A stretch of DNA of 64,000 nt. Origin: Sphingomonadaceae bacterium (GTDB lineage Bacteria > Pseudomonadota > Alphaproteobacteria > Sphingomonadales > Sphingomonadaceae). The DNA lies in the NCBI GenBank assembly GCA_027533105.1, contig JAPZTW010000001.1, positions 124,001 through 188,000 on the forward strand, in the 5' to 3' direction. Shown piece by piece: positions 54,684-62,857 of this stretch; the stretch's first letter is position 1, and each line of letters starts with the position of its first letter. The translations under genes were made by a program, and so were the position numbers. Under the pieces are notes generated by a model that searched no databases, had not been told where the DNA came from, and saw nothing but the letters and a program-made list of their open reading frames with translations.

Positions 54684-56669
54684 ATGGCCGACGACCTGTT
54701 TGAAAAGCTGCCCGCCAGCAATGGCGATTCCTACGATGGTTCCGCGATCGAGGTGCTGGAAGGGCTTGAGCCCGTGCGCCGCCGCCCCGGCATGTACATC
54801 GGCGGCACGGACGAACGCGCCCTCCATCACCTTGCCGCCGAAGTGCTCGACAACGCGATGGACGAGGCCGTGGCCGGCCACGCCAACCGGATCGAGGTGA
54901 CGCTGGAGGAAGGCAACCGGCTGACCATTACCGACAACGGGCGCGGCATCCCGGTCGATGAGCATCCGAAATATCCCGGCAAGTCGGCGCTCGAAGTGAT
55001 CCTGACCACGCTGCACTCGGGCGGCAAGTTTTCCGGCAAGGCCTATGCCACCTCGGGCGGCCTCCACGGGGTCGGGGTCTCGGTGGTCAATGCCCTGTCC
55101 ACGCTGACCCGGATCGAGGTTGCCCGCAACAAGGAGCTGTGGGCGCAGGAATTCTCGCGCGGCTTGCCGACCGGGCCGCTCCAGCACCTCGGCGGCACGC
55201 CCAACCGGCGCGGGACTTCGGTCACCTTCGTGCCCGATCTCGAGATTTTCGGCGAAGACGCGAAGTTCAAGCCCGCCCGCCTGTTCAAGCTGGTCCGGTC
55301 CAAGGCCTATCTCTTCGCCGGGGTGGAAATCCGCTGGAAATGCGCGGCGAGCCTCGCCAGCGAAGAAGTACCGGCCGAAGCCGTGTTCCAGTTCCCCGGC
55401 GGTCTGGCCGATCACCTCAAGGAACAGATCGGCGCGCGCGAATGCGTGACCAGCCAGTTCTTTGCCGGATCGCAGGACTTTCCCGGTGAGCAGCAGGGCC
55501 GGGTCGAATGGGCCGTCGCCTGGCCGCTGTGGTCCGACGGGGCCTATTCCTGGTACTGCAACACCATCCCCACCCCCGATGGCGGCACGCACGAAGCGGG
55601 CCTGCGCGCCGCGCTGACCAAGGGTATTCGCGCCTTTGCCGAGCTGGTCGGCCAGAAGAAGGCCAAGGACATCGCGCCCGAGGACGTGATCACCGGCAGC
55701 GAGATCATGCTCTCGGTCTTTATCCGCGATCCCCAGTTCCAGAGCCAGACCAAGGACCGGCTGACCAGCCCCGAGGCCGCCCGCATGGTCGAGAACGCCG
55801 TGCGCGATCACTTCGACCATTTCCTCGCCGACAACATGGAACGCGGCAAGGCGCTGCTCGGCCATGTGCTGGAACGCATGGACGAACGCCTGCGCCGCAA
55901 GGCAGAACGCGAGGTCAAGCGCAAGACCGCGACCAATGCCCGCAAGCTGCGCCTGCCCGGCAAGCTGACCGATTGCACCGGCGAAGGCGATGCGGAAACC
56001 GAACTGTTCATCGTCGAAGGTGACAGCGCCGGCGGCTCTGCCAAGCAGGCGCGCGATCGCAAGACCCAGGCGATCCTGCCGATCCGCGGCAAGATCCTGA
56101 ACGTGGCCAGCGCCACGGCCGACAAGATCCGCGCCAACAGCGAAATCGCCGACCTGGGCCTCGCGCTCGGCTGCGGGTTCCGCAAGGACTGCAACCCCGA
56201 CAACCTGCGGTATGACCGGATCATCATCATGACCGACGCCGACGTTGACGGCGCCCATATCGCCACCCTGCTGATGACCTTCTTCTTCCAGGAAATGCCC
56301 GAGATCGTCCGGCGCGGGCACCTCTACCTGGCCCAGCCCCCGCTCTATCGGCTGACCGCGGGCAAGGAGAGCGCCTATGCCCGCGACGACGCGCACCGCG
56401 CGGAACTGGAGGCCACCAGATTCAAGGGCAAGAAGGTCGAGGTCGGCCGGTTCAAGGGCCTCGGTGAAATGAACCCGCAGCAGCTGCGCGAAACCACGAT
56501 GGACCCGGCCCAGCGCAGCCTGATCCGCATCACCCTGCCCCCCGAATACGAAGGACGAGCGGCGGTGAAGGACCTGGTCGACCGGCTGATGGGCCGCGAT
56601 CCGGCCCAGCGATTCATGTTCATCCAGAACCGCGCGAGCGAGATCGATCCGGAACTGATCGACGCCTAA
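54684..56669 (+). CDS. parE: DNA topoisomerase IV subunit B
   Basis: A 661-residue type II topoisomerase subunit. GHKL ATPase: GLEPVRRRPGMYIGG, EVLDNAMDEA, DNGRGIPVDEHP, GGLHGVGVSVVNALS. TOPRIM: EGDSAGGSAKQARDR, IIIMTDADVDGAHIATLL. End: LMGRDPAQRFMFIQNRA. The end QRFMFIQ with short DNA-interaction insert and the GrisHP-type pocket favour ParE over GyrB. No partner parC in the window. Confidence 0.95.
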   Translation: MADDLFEKLPASNGDSYDGSAIEVLEGLEPVRRRPGMYIGGTDERALHHLAAEVLDNAMDEAVAGHANRIEVTLEEGNRLTITDNGRGIPVDEHPKYPGKSALEVILTTLHSGGKFSGKAYATSGGLHGVGVSVVNALSTLTRIEVARNKELWAQEFSRGLPTGPLQHLGGTPNRRGTSVTFVPDLEIFGEDAKFKPARLFKLVRSKAYLFAGVEIRWKCAASLASEEVPAEAVFQFPGGLADHLKEQIGARECVTSQFFAGSQDFPGEQQGRVEWAVAWPLWSDGAYSWYCNTIPTPDGGTHEAGLRAALTKGIRAFAELVGQKKAKDIAPEDVITGSEIMLSVFIRDPQFQSQTKDRLTSPEAARMVENAVRDHFDHFLADNMERGKALLGHVLERMDERLRRKAEREVKRKTATNARKLRLPGKLTDCTGEGDAETELFIVEGDSAGGSAKQARDRKTQAILPIRGKILNVASATADKIRANSEIADLGLALGCGFRKDCNPDNLRYDRIIIMTDADVDGAHIATLLMTFFFQEMPEIVRRGHLYLAQPPLYRLTAGKESAYARDDAHRAELEATRFKGKKVEVGRFKGLGEMNPQQLRETTMDPAQRSLIRITLPPEYEGRAAVKDLVDRLMGRDPAQRFMFIQNRASEIDPELIDA

Positions 56670-56780
56670 CAAGAGTGTCGGGCTGCGACATTGCGCCCGG
56701 TTGCACTTCGCACTTGCGCCGCCCCGCGCCCGTCCCTATCCCTTAATCGAACGATTAACCGACTGGGGATGACCATTTCC

Positions 56781-57626
56781 ATGCAGCGCTTTGAAGGCAC
56801 GTCGAACTATGTCGCCACCGATGACCTGAAGGTCGCGGTCAATGCTGCGGTGCTGCTGCGCCGCCCGCTGCTGGTCAAGGGCGAGCCCGGCACCGGCAAG
56901 ACCGTGCTGGCCCACGAAATCGCCAAGGCCACCGGCGCGCCGCTGATCGAGTGGAACATCAAGTCGACCACCAAGGCGCAGCAGGGCCTTTACGAGTACG
57001 ACGCGGTCGCGCGCCTGCGCGATGGCCAGCTGGGCGACGAGCGCGTCCACGACATTTCGAACTACATCAAGAAGGGCAAGCTGTGGGAAGCCTTCACCTC
57101 GCCCCAGCTGCCCGTGCTGCTGATCGACGAGATCGACAAGGCCGACATCGAGTTCCCGAACGATCTCCTCCAGGAGCTCGACCGGATGAGCTTCGACGTT
57201 TACGAAACCAAGGAGCGGATCGCGGCCAAGGAGCGCCCGATCGTGGTGATTACCTCGAACAACGAGAAGGAACTGCCCGACGCCTTCCTGCGCCGCTGCT
57301 TCTTCCACTACATCAAGTTCCCCGATCGCGAGACGATGCAGGCGATCATCGACGTCCACTTCCCCGGCATCCAGAAAACCCTGATCTCGAAGGCGATGGA
57401 TATCTTCTACGAGGTTCGCGAAGTGCCGGGCCTGAAGAAGAAGCCTTCGACCAGCGAACTGCTCGACTGGCTAAAGCTGCTGCTGAACGAGGACATGCCG
57501 CTCGACGTGCTGCAGAACCGCGATCCGGCCAAGGCGATCCCGCCGCTGCACGGCGCGCTGCTGAAGAACGAGCAGGACGTGATGCTGTTCGAACGCCTCG
57601 CCTTCATGGCCCGGCGCCAGAACTGA
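56781..57626 (+). CDS. MoxR-family AAA+ ATPase
   Basis: A 281-residue AAA+ protein. Walker A KGEPGTGKTVLAHEIAK, Walker B VLLIDEIDKAD, sensor VITSNNEKELPDAFLRRC (Arg finger). The Met at 56781 was chosen over one four codons earlier: GGGGA lies at a usable distance and MQRFEGT is the usual opening. It is followed 19 bp later by a VWA gene, the typical MoxR-VWA pair that acts as a chaperone or metal-insertion machine on a client that is not adjacent here. Confidence 0.92.
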   Translation: MQRFEGTSNYVATDDLKVAVNAAVLLRRPLLVKGEPGTGKTVLAHEIAKATGAPLIEWNIKSTTKAQQGLYEYDAVARLRDGQLGDERVHDISNYIKKGKLWEAFTSPQLPVLLIDEIDKADIEFPNDLLQELDRMSFDVYETKERIAAKERPIVVITSNNEKELPDAFLRRCFFHYIKFPDRETMQAIIDVHFPGIQKTLISKAMDIFYEVREVPGLKKKPSTSELLDWLKLLLNEDMPLDVLQNRDPAKAIPPLHGALLKNEQDVMLFERLAFMARRQN

Positions 57627-57645
57627 TCCGGAACGGCGCGGGCCC

Positions 57646-58827
57646 ATGTTCTTCAACTTCGTCGACGAGCTGCGCAGCGCGGGCATCCAGGCTTCCTTCA
57701 AGGAGCATCTGGTCCTGCTCGAAGCGCTCGACAAGGACGTGATCGAGCAAACGCCCGAGCAGTTCTATTATCTGTCGCGCGCCATCTTCGTGAAGGACGA
57801 GGGCCTGCTCGACAAGTTCGATCAGGTCTTCAACAAGGTCTTCAAGGGCATCCTGACCAATTACGGCCAGAACCCGGTCGACATCCCCGAGGAGTGGCTG
57901 AAGGCCGTCGCCGAAAAGTTCCTGACGCCCGAGGAAATGGAAGCGATCAAGTCGCTCGGTTCCTGGGAAGAGATCATGGAGACGCTCAAGAAGCGGATCG
58001 AGGACCAGCAGAAGCGCCACGAAGGCGGCAACAAGTGGATCGGCACCGGCGGCACCAGCCCCTATGGCAACGATGGTTATAACCCCGAAGGCGTGCGGAT
58101 CGGCGGCGAAAGCAAGCACAAGCGGGCGCTGAAGGTCTGGGAAAAGCGCGAGTTCCAGAACCTCGACAACACCCGCGAACTGGGCACCCGCAACATCAAG
58201 GTGGCGCTGCGCCGCCTGCGTCGCTTTGCGCGCGAGGGCAACCCGGACGAGCTGGATCTGGAAGGCACGATCGAAGGCACGGCCAAGCAGGGCTGGCTCG
58301 ATATCCGCATGCGGGCCGAGCGCAAGAACGCGGTCAAGGTGCTGCTGTTCCTCGATGTCGGCGGATCGATGGACCCCTTCATCAAGCTGGTGGAAGAACT
58401 GTTCAGCGCGGCCACGACCGAGTTCAAGAACCTGGAGTTCTTCTACTTCCACAACTGCCTCTACGAAGGCGTGTGGAAGGACAACAAGCGGCGCTGGAGC
58501 GAGCGGACCAATACCTGGGACATCCTCCACAAGTACGGCCACGACTACAAGATCATCTTCGTCGGCGATGCGGCGATGAGCCCCTACGAGATCACCCATC
58601 CGGGCGGCTCGGTCGAGCACTTCAACGAGGAAGCCGGCGCCATCTGGCTGCAGCGCGTGGCCCATGTCTATCCGGCCACGGTCTGGCTCAACCCGGTGCC
58701 GGAAAAGCAGTGGGGCTATTCGCAGTCGACCAAGATCATCAAGGAACTGGTCGGCGGCAACATGTTCCCGCTGACGCTCGAAGGTCTTGATGGCGCGATG
58801 CGCGAGCTGACCCGCAAGAAGCATTGA
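57646..58827 (+). CDS. VWA-containing CoxE-like protein (partner of MoxR)
   Basis: A 393-residue protein. The N-terminal helical part (1 to about 215) is followed by a VWA domain with MIDAS FLDVGGSMDPF (DxGxS, the first Ser replaced by Gly), NLEFFYFHNCLYEGVW, and IIFVGDAAMSPYEI. Such proteins bind the MoxR ATPase; CoxE-type members help mature metalloenzymes. No cox or CODH genes are near. Same strand and 19 bp after the MoxR gene. Confidence 0.9.
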   Translation: MFFNFVDELRSAGIQASFKEHLVLLEALDKDVIEQTPEQFYYLSRAIFVKDEGLLDKFDQVFNKVFKGILTNYGQNPVDIPEEWLKAVAEKFLTPEEMEAIKSLGSWEEIMETLKKRIEDQQKRHEGGNKWIGTGGTSPYGNDGYNPEGVRIGGESKHKRALKVWEKREFQNLDNTRELGTRNIKVALRRLRRFAREGNPDELDLEGTIEGTAKQGWLDIRMRAERKNAVKVLLFLDVGGSMDPFIKLVEELFSAATTEFKNLEFFYFHNCLYEGVWKDNKRRWSERTNTWDILHKYGHDYKIIFVGDAAMSPYEITHPGGSVEHFNEEAGAIWLQRVAHVYPATVWLNPVPEKQWGYSQSTKIIKELVGGNMFPLTLEGLDGAMRELTRKKH

Positions 58828-58867
58828 ACGCTTCCCTGAAGCTGCCAAACTGACCTAAGGCATGGGC

Positions 58868-59671
58868 ATGGACGCCCAGCTGCTGATCATCTGCCTGCTG
58901 ACTGCGCTGATCAACCTGATCGGCACGCTCGCCTATGCCGCCCGCATCGCCGGGGTGCGTACGCGGCGGATCGCGATGAGCTTTGCCCTGTTCAACATCC
59001 TCGTGCTGGTCAGCCGCACCTCGAACTCGTTCCTGGGGCCGTTCCTCGCCAAGCGGATCGAGGTGCGCCTGTCGGAAGGCGGCGGCGAGGCACTGCTGCT
59101 CGACTTCCACCTGGTGCTCGCCTCGGCCTCGCTGGCAGTGCTGGTCGGGATCCTGCTGGTACCGACCGGGCAGCGACTGTTCGCCAAGGCGATCGGCCAT
59201 TTCCAGGAACACCGCTCCACCACGCGCATGCTGCTGCGCACGGCCACTCCGGCGGGCCTCTCCACCCTGCGTCAGGCGCTGACCCCGCCCAGCCCGAAGA
59301 TCCTCCGGGAACTGGTCAAGGAGCGCGGGGTCGGCTGGGGCGTACTGCTGGCCAATTGCCTCGCCCAGGCACTGATCACGGTCGGCGTGGTCGCCTCGCT
59401 TTATGCCGGGTACCTCAACCCCGAATTCCGCGTGACCGCCTCGCAGCTCTCGGCCGTGGTCAACGGTTTTGCCACGATCCTGCTGTTCGCGCTGATCGAC
59501 CCGCAACTGTCCGTCATGACCGACGATGTGGTCGAGGGCCGGGTCAGCGAGGCGATGTTCCGCCGCACGATCGTCTGGATCAGCCTCAGCCGCCTGGCCG
59601 GCACCCTGCTGGCCCAGGCGCTGTTCCTGCCGGCGGCCCAGGCCGTGGCCTGGATCGCCAACTTCGTCTGA
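58868..59671 (+). CDS. amj: Amj-type lipid II flippase (DUF2837)
   Basis: A 267-residue polytopic protein with about six to seven spans. The opening AQLLIICLLTALINLIGTLA followed by YAARIAGVRTRRIAMSFALF and NILVLVSRTSNSFLGPFLAK is the signature stretch of Amj, which in Bacillus subtilis flips lipid II when MurJ is missing. The ATG at 58868 has AAGG seven bases before it, better than the ATG at 58862. It lies 40 bp after the VWA gene and is convergent with an MFS gene (4-bp gap), so it may be co-transcribed with moxR-VWA. Confidence 0.88.
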   Translation: MDAQLLIICLLTALINLIGTLAYAARIAGVRTRRIAMSFALFNILVLVSRTSNSFLGPFLAKRIEVRLSEGGGEALLLDFHLVLASASLAVLVGILLVPTGQRLFAKAIGHFQEHRSTTRMLLRTATPAGLSTLRQALTPPSPKILRELVKERGVGWGVLLANCLAQALITVGVVASLYAGYLNPEFRVTASQLSAVVNGFATILLFALIDPQLSVMTDDVVEGRVSEAMFRRTIVWISLSRLAGTLLAQALFLPAAQAVAWIANFV

Positions 59672-59675
59672 GGCC

Positions 59676-60959
59676 TTAGCCCTTCTTGTCGAGCTCCTCG
59701 TTGAGCCGCAGGCTCGCGCGCCAGAAGAAGAACGACGGGATCAGCCCCATCACGGCCGCGCCATAGAGCACGTAGCGAACGCTATCCGGCCCCGCCATCG
59801 GCTTGATGAAGTCCGACAGGATGCCGAAGAACAGCGGCCCCAGCCCCAGCCCGATCAGGTTCTGCGCGAACAGCAGCACGGCCGCCGCCATGGCCCGCGC
59901 CCGCAGCGGCACCAGCCCCTGTGCGCAGGAATAGGTCGGGCCGAGATATAGGCCATTGAGCACGGTCGGCAGCATGATCAGGATCAGCGCAGTCCACCAG
60001 TTCTGCGCCCAATAGGCGGCGATCGCGATGGGGATCGCCACGGTCATGCCGATGGCCGGCGCGGTAAGCACGTGGCGGCGGTTGGTCTTGCCATAACGGT
60101 CGGCAAACCAGCCCCCGGCATAGGTTCCCAGAACCCCGGCGATGCCACCGCCGATCCCGAACCAGAAACCGACTTCACCGGGCGTAAGGTCGTGGGTACG
60201 CTGGAAGAAGATCGTGGTCCAGGTCGCCTTGCCATAGCCAAGGAATGCCGCCGCCGAACCGGCGATCATCAGATAGACAAAGGCCCGCGAGCTCAGCACT
60301 TCGCGGATAGCGTCCTTGGTCGAAAGCGTCGGCGCGGCCTGGCGGCTTTCGAGGACGGTCGACATGCGCGGATCGCGCAGCACCCACCATACCACCAGCG
60401 CCATCAGGATGCCCGGCAGACCCGCCACGAAGAAGGCGATCCGCCAGCCATAGGCATCGGCGATCAGGCCGCCCATCACCATGCCCAGCAGGCCGCCGAT
60501 GGGAATGCCCAGCGAATAGAACGAGATCGCCGAGGCGCGCTTTTCGGGCGGGGCAAGGTCGGCAATCAGCGAGTGGGCGGCAGGCGTGCAGCCGGCCTCC
60601 CCCACCCCCACACCAATCCGCGCCATCAGCAACTGGATGAAGTTTTGGGCCATGCCCGACAGCGCGGTCATCCCCGACCAGATCACCAGCGAGATCGAGA
60701 TCAGGCTGACCCGGTTGGTCGACGGACGGTCAGCATAGCGTGCGATCGGGATGCCGAGGAAGGTGTAGAACGCCGCAAAGGCGATCCCGGTCATCAGGCC
60801 GATCTGGGTATCGGACAGGCCGAGGTCACGGCTGATCGGTTCCGCCAGGATGTTGACGATCTGGCGGTCCAGGAAATTGAAAATGTAGACGATCAGCAGG
60901 ATCCAGAGTGTGACGCGCAGCGAATTCGCGGGCTTCTCACCCGCCGCAACCTGGTTCAT
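59676..60959 (-). CDS. MFS transporter, Spinster-like
   Basis: A 427-residue 12-helix permease. Features: NFLDRQIVNILAEPISRDLG, GLMTGIAFAAFYTFLGIPIA, the loop ARYADRPSTNR, VGVGEAGCTPAAHSLIADL, and SFYSLGIPIGGLLGMVMGG. This is the sphingolipid/Spinster-type MFS group common in Sphingomonadales. It follows the NamZ gene by 80 bp on the same strand; import of a muropeptide-derived sugar is possible but unproven. Confidence 0.85.
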   Translation of the reverse strand: MNQVAAGEKPANSLRVTLWILLIVYIFNFLDRQIVNILAEPISRDLGLSDTQIGLMTGIAFAAFYTFLGIPIARYADRPSTNRVSLISISLVIWSGMTALSGMAQNFIQLLMARIGVGVGEAGCTPAAHSLIADLAPPEKRASAISFYSLGIPIGGLLGMVMGGLIADAYGWRIAFFVAGLPGILMALVVWWVLRDPRMSTVLESRQAAPTLSTKDAIREVLSSRAFVYLMIAGSAAAFLGYGKATWTTIFFQRTHDLTPGEVGFWFGIGGGIAGVLGTYAGGWFADRYGKTNRRHVLTAPAIGMTVAIPIAIAAYWAQNWWTALILIMLPTVLNGLYLGPTYSCAQGLVPLRARAMAAAVLLFAQNLIGLGLGPLFFGILSDFIKPMAGPDSVRYVLYGAAVMGLIPSFFFWRASLRLNEELDKKG

Positions 60960-61039
60960 CCATCATCCTCTCATGCCCCGGCGCTTGGCTGCGCCGCGAA
61001 TCCCATCCGTGATTACCGTGGCGGCGCGCGTGGTCAGGG

Positions 61040-62242
61040 TCAATAGAGCCTGTGCGGAACCGATGCCTGCAACCAGGCCTGCTCGTCCCGGGCGGCGAGC
61101 GCCTCAAGATCCCCCGCGCTGGCTGCGGCATCGTCGACCCAGTGACGCAAAGCGGGGCCACCGTTGATCACATCGATCGCCAGCCGCTCGAACTCGTACT
61201 CATAGGGGAAGTCGCGCCAGATCGGGTAATCCGGATAGAGCCGCCGGATCGCCTTGAACGCCAGCGCCTGCAACCGCCAGGGGCGGAAGGCGCGGTGATC
61301 GTAAAACGGGCCCTCGGCATGGATCATCAGCCCGTTACAGAGCTGCCCGGCGTGCTTGTGGAAAGTTGGCGTGAACCAGCATTCGCGCAGGGCGCAACCC
61401 GCCAGCCAATCGGGCGCGAACCGCTGCATCTCGGCCAGCACGGCCTTGGCATCGACATCGGGCGCGCCGAACAGCACTTCGAGCGGGCGGGTCGTGCCGC
61501 GCCCCTCGCTCAGCGTCGCGCCTTCGAGCATGACCGTACCGGCATAGACGCGGGCCATGTTGAGGCTCGCCGCATTGGGGCTGGGGTTGATCCAGATCCG
61601 GCTCTCCGGCCAGCCAAAACCGGGGCCTTCAGGCTGCCAGCCTTCCATCGCGATCACGCGATAGGGCACGTCCAGCTTGAAGTGATCGATAAACCAGTGG
61701 CCCATTTCGCCCAGGGTCAGGCCATGCCGCATCGGCATCGGCCCGGCGCCGACGAAGCTTTCCTGCCCCGGCACCAGCAGCGTGCCTTCGACCGGACGGC
61801 CAGCCGGATTGGGCCGGTCCAGCACCCAGACTTCCTTGCCGGTGCCGTGCGCGGCTTCCAGCAGGTAAAGCAGCGTGGTGACGAAGGTGTAGATCCGGCA
61901 GCCCAGGTCCTGCAGGTCGAACAGGAAGACGTCGGCCGTGCTCATCATCTGGCCGGTCGGGCGGCGAACCTGGCCATAGAGGCTGAACACGGGGATATTG
62001 TAGACCGGATCGAGCTCGTCCTCGGTCTCGACCATGTTGTCCTGCTTGTCGCCCTTCAACCCGTGCTGGGGACCAAAGGCGGCGGTCACGTTCACCCCGG
62101 CGGCAATCAGCGCATCGAGCGAATGGGTCAGGTCTGCCGTCACGCTGGCCGGATGGGCCACCAGCGCCACGCGCCGCCCGGCCAGCGGCGCGCGCAGCTT
62201 CGGCTCGGCCAGCAGCCGGTCGATCCCGAACCGGACGCTCAT
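61040..62242 (-). CDS. Exo-beta-N-acetylmuramidase NamZ family (DUF1343)
   Basis: A 400-residue protein. Family features: RRVALVAHPASVTADLTHSLD, AAFGPQHGLKGDKQDN, SLYGQVRRPT, VFLFDLQDLGCRIYTFVTTL, EVWVLDRPNPAGRP, GRGTTRPLEVLFGAPDVDA and FTPTFHKHAGQLCNG. NamZ removes MurNAc from muropeptide non-reducing ends. No signal peptide on this start, so it would act in the cytoplasm, unlike secreted NamZ. Its ATG overlaps the DOMON-gene stop (ATGA). Confidence 0.87.
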   Translation of the reverse strand: MSVRFGIDRLLAEPKLRAPLAGRRVALVAHPASVTADLTHSLDALIAAGVNVTAAFGPQHGLKGDKQDNMVETEDELDPVYNIPVFSLYGQVRRPTGQMMSTADVFLFDLQDLGCRIYTFVTTLLYLLEAAHGTGKEVWVLDRPNPAGRPVEGTLLVPGQESFVGAGPMPMRHGLTLGEMGHWFIDHFKLDVPYRVIAMEGWQPEGPGFGWPESRIWINPSPNAASLNMARVYAGTVMLEGATLSEGRGTTRPLEVLFGAPDVDAKAVLAEMQRFAPDWLAGCALRECWFTPTFHKHAGQLCNGLMIHAEGPFYDHRAFRPWRLQALAFKAIRRLYPDYPIWRDFPYEYEFERLAIDVINGGPALRHWVDDAAASAGDLEALAARDEQAWLQASVPHRLY

Positions 62243-62748
62243 GCCGCCAGCTCCAGCGCGCGGCATTCGCTGGCATGGAATTCCGGCGCACCGGGGCGGA
62301 AGGCCAGGGCCCAGAAGCGGTTCACACCATCGGCATCCTCGATGATCCCGTTCAGCGCGACCGTTGCCGGAACCGGCAGGTCGGAGCGAATGATGGCATC
62401 GAGTCTCAGCGTATCTTCGGTCACTTCCACGCTGATTTCGACCTCAGCCGGGGCATCGCGCATCCCCTCGCGGTAGGCGTCGAAATCGTAGCAGGCCCAG
62501 CGCGTCGAGGGCGAGAGGTTGAATTCGCGATAGCTGGTGCCGTCGTGGCTCCAGAAAATCTCGAAGCAGGTCGTTTTCCAGAGGTTGTCGAAGCGACCCG
62601 GCGTGGCGACCACGGGCACGGCGATCCTGGCGATATCGCCATGGGCAATGAAGGTGGCGCGGCAGCCATCGCTGGTGGCGGTCACCTCGGCCTCGATCGT
62701 GTGGACCGATCCGGGCGCGCAATCGGGGTGCAGGACAAGCTTGTGCAT
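62239..62748 (-). CDS. DOMON-like domain protein
   Basis: A 169-residue beta-sandwich-type protein. The recognisable core is RFDNLWKTTCFEIFWSHDGT, REFNLSPSTRWACYDFDAYR and NRFWALAFRPGAPEFH, typical of DOMON-like proteins in Sphingomonadales. Their ligand (heme or sugar) is not known here. First gene of the DOMON-NamZ-MFS run; head-to-head with tyrS across 109 bp. Confidence 0.8.
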   Translation of the reverse strand: MHKLVLHPDCAPGSVHTIEAEVTATSDGCRATFIAHGDIARIAVPVVATPGRFDNLWKTTCFEIFWSHDGTSYREFNLSPSTRWACYDFDAYREGMRDAPAEVEISVEVTEDTLRLDAIIRSDLPVPATVALNGIIEDADGVNRFWALAFRPGAPEFHASECRALELAA

Positions 62749-62857
62749 CGCCGCCTAATGCCCGCTGCCCCGCGCCCCGGCAAGCGGCAGGTAATCCTGC
62801 ATCTGGCCCAATCCGAGATTTGGTCTTGTCCGCAACCGCTGCTATGGGCGCGGCGCG

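Noticed and set aside
53294..56672. 475- and 696-codon minus-strand frames opposite the LpoA-like gene and parE
   Set aside because: Both strands are open because of high GC third positions; the plus-strand proteins have full family motifs, the minus-strand ones none.
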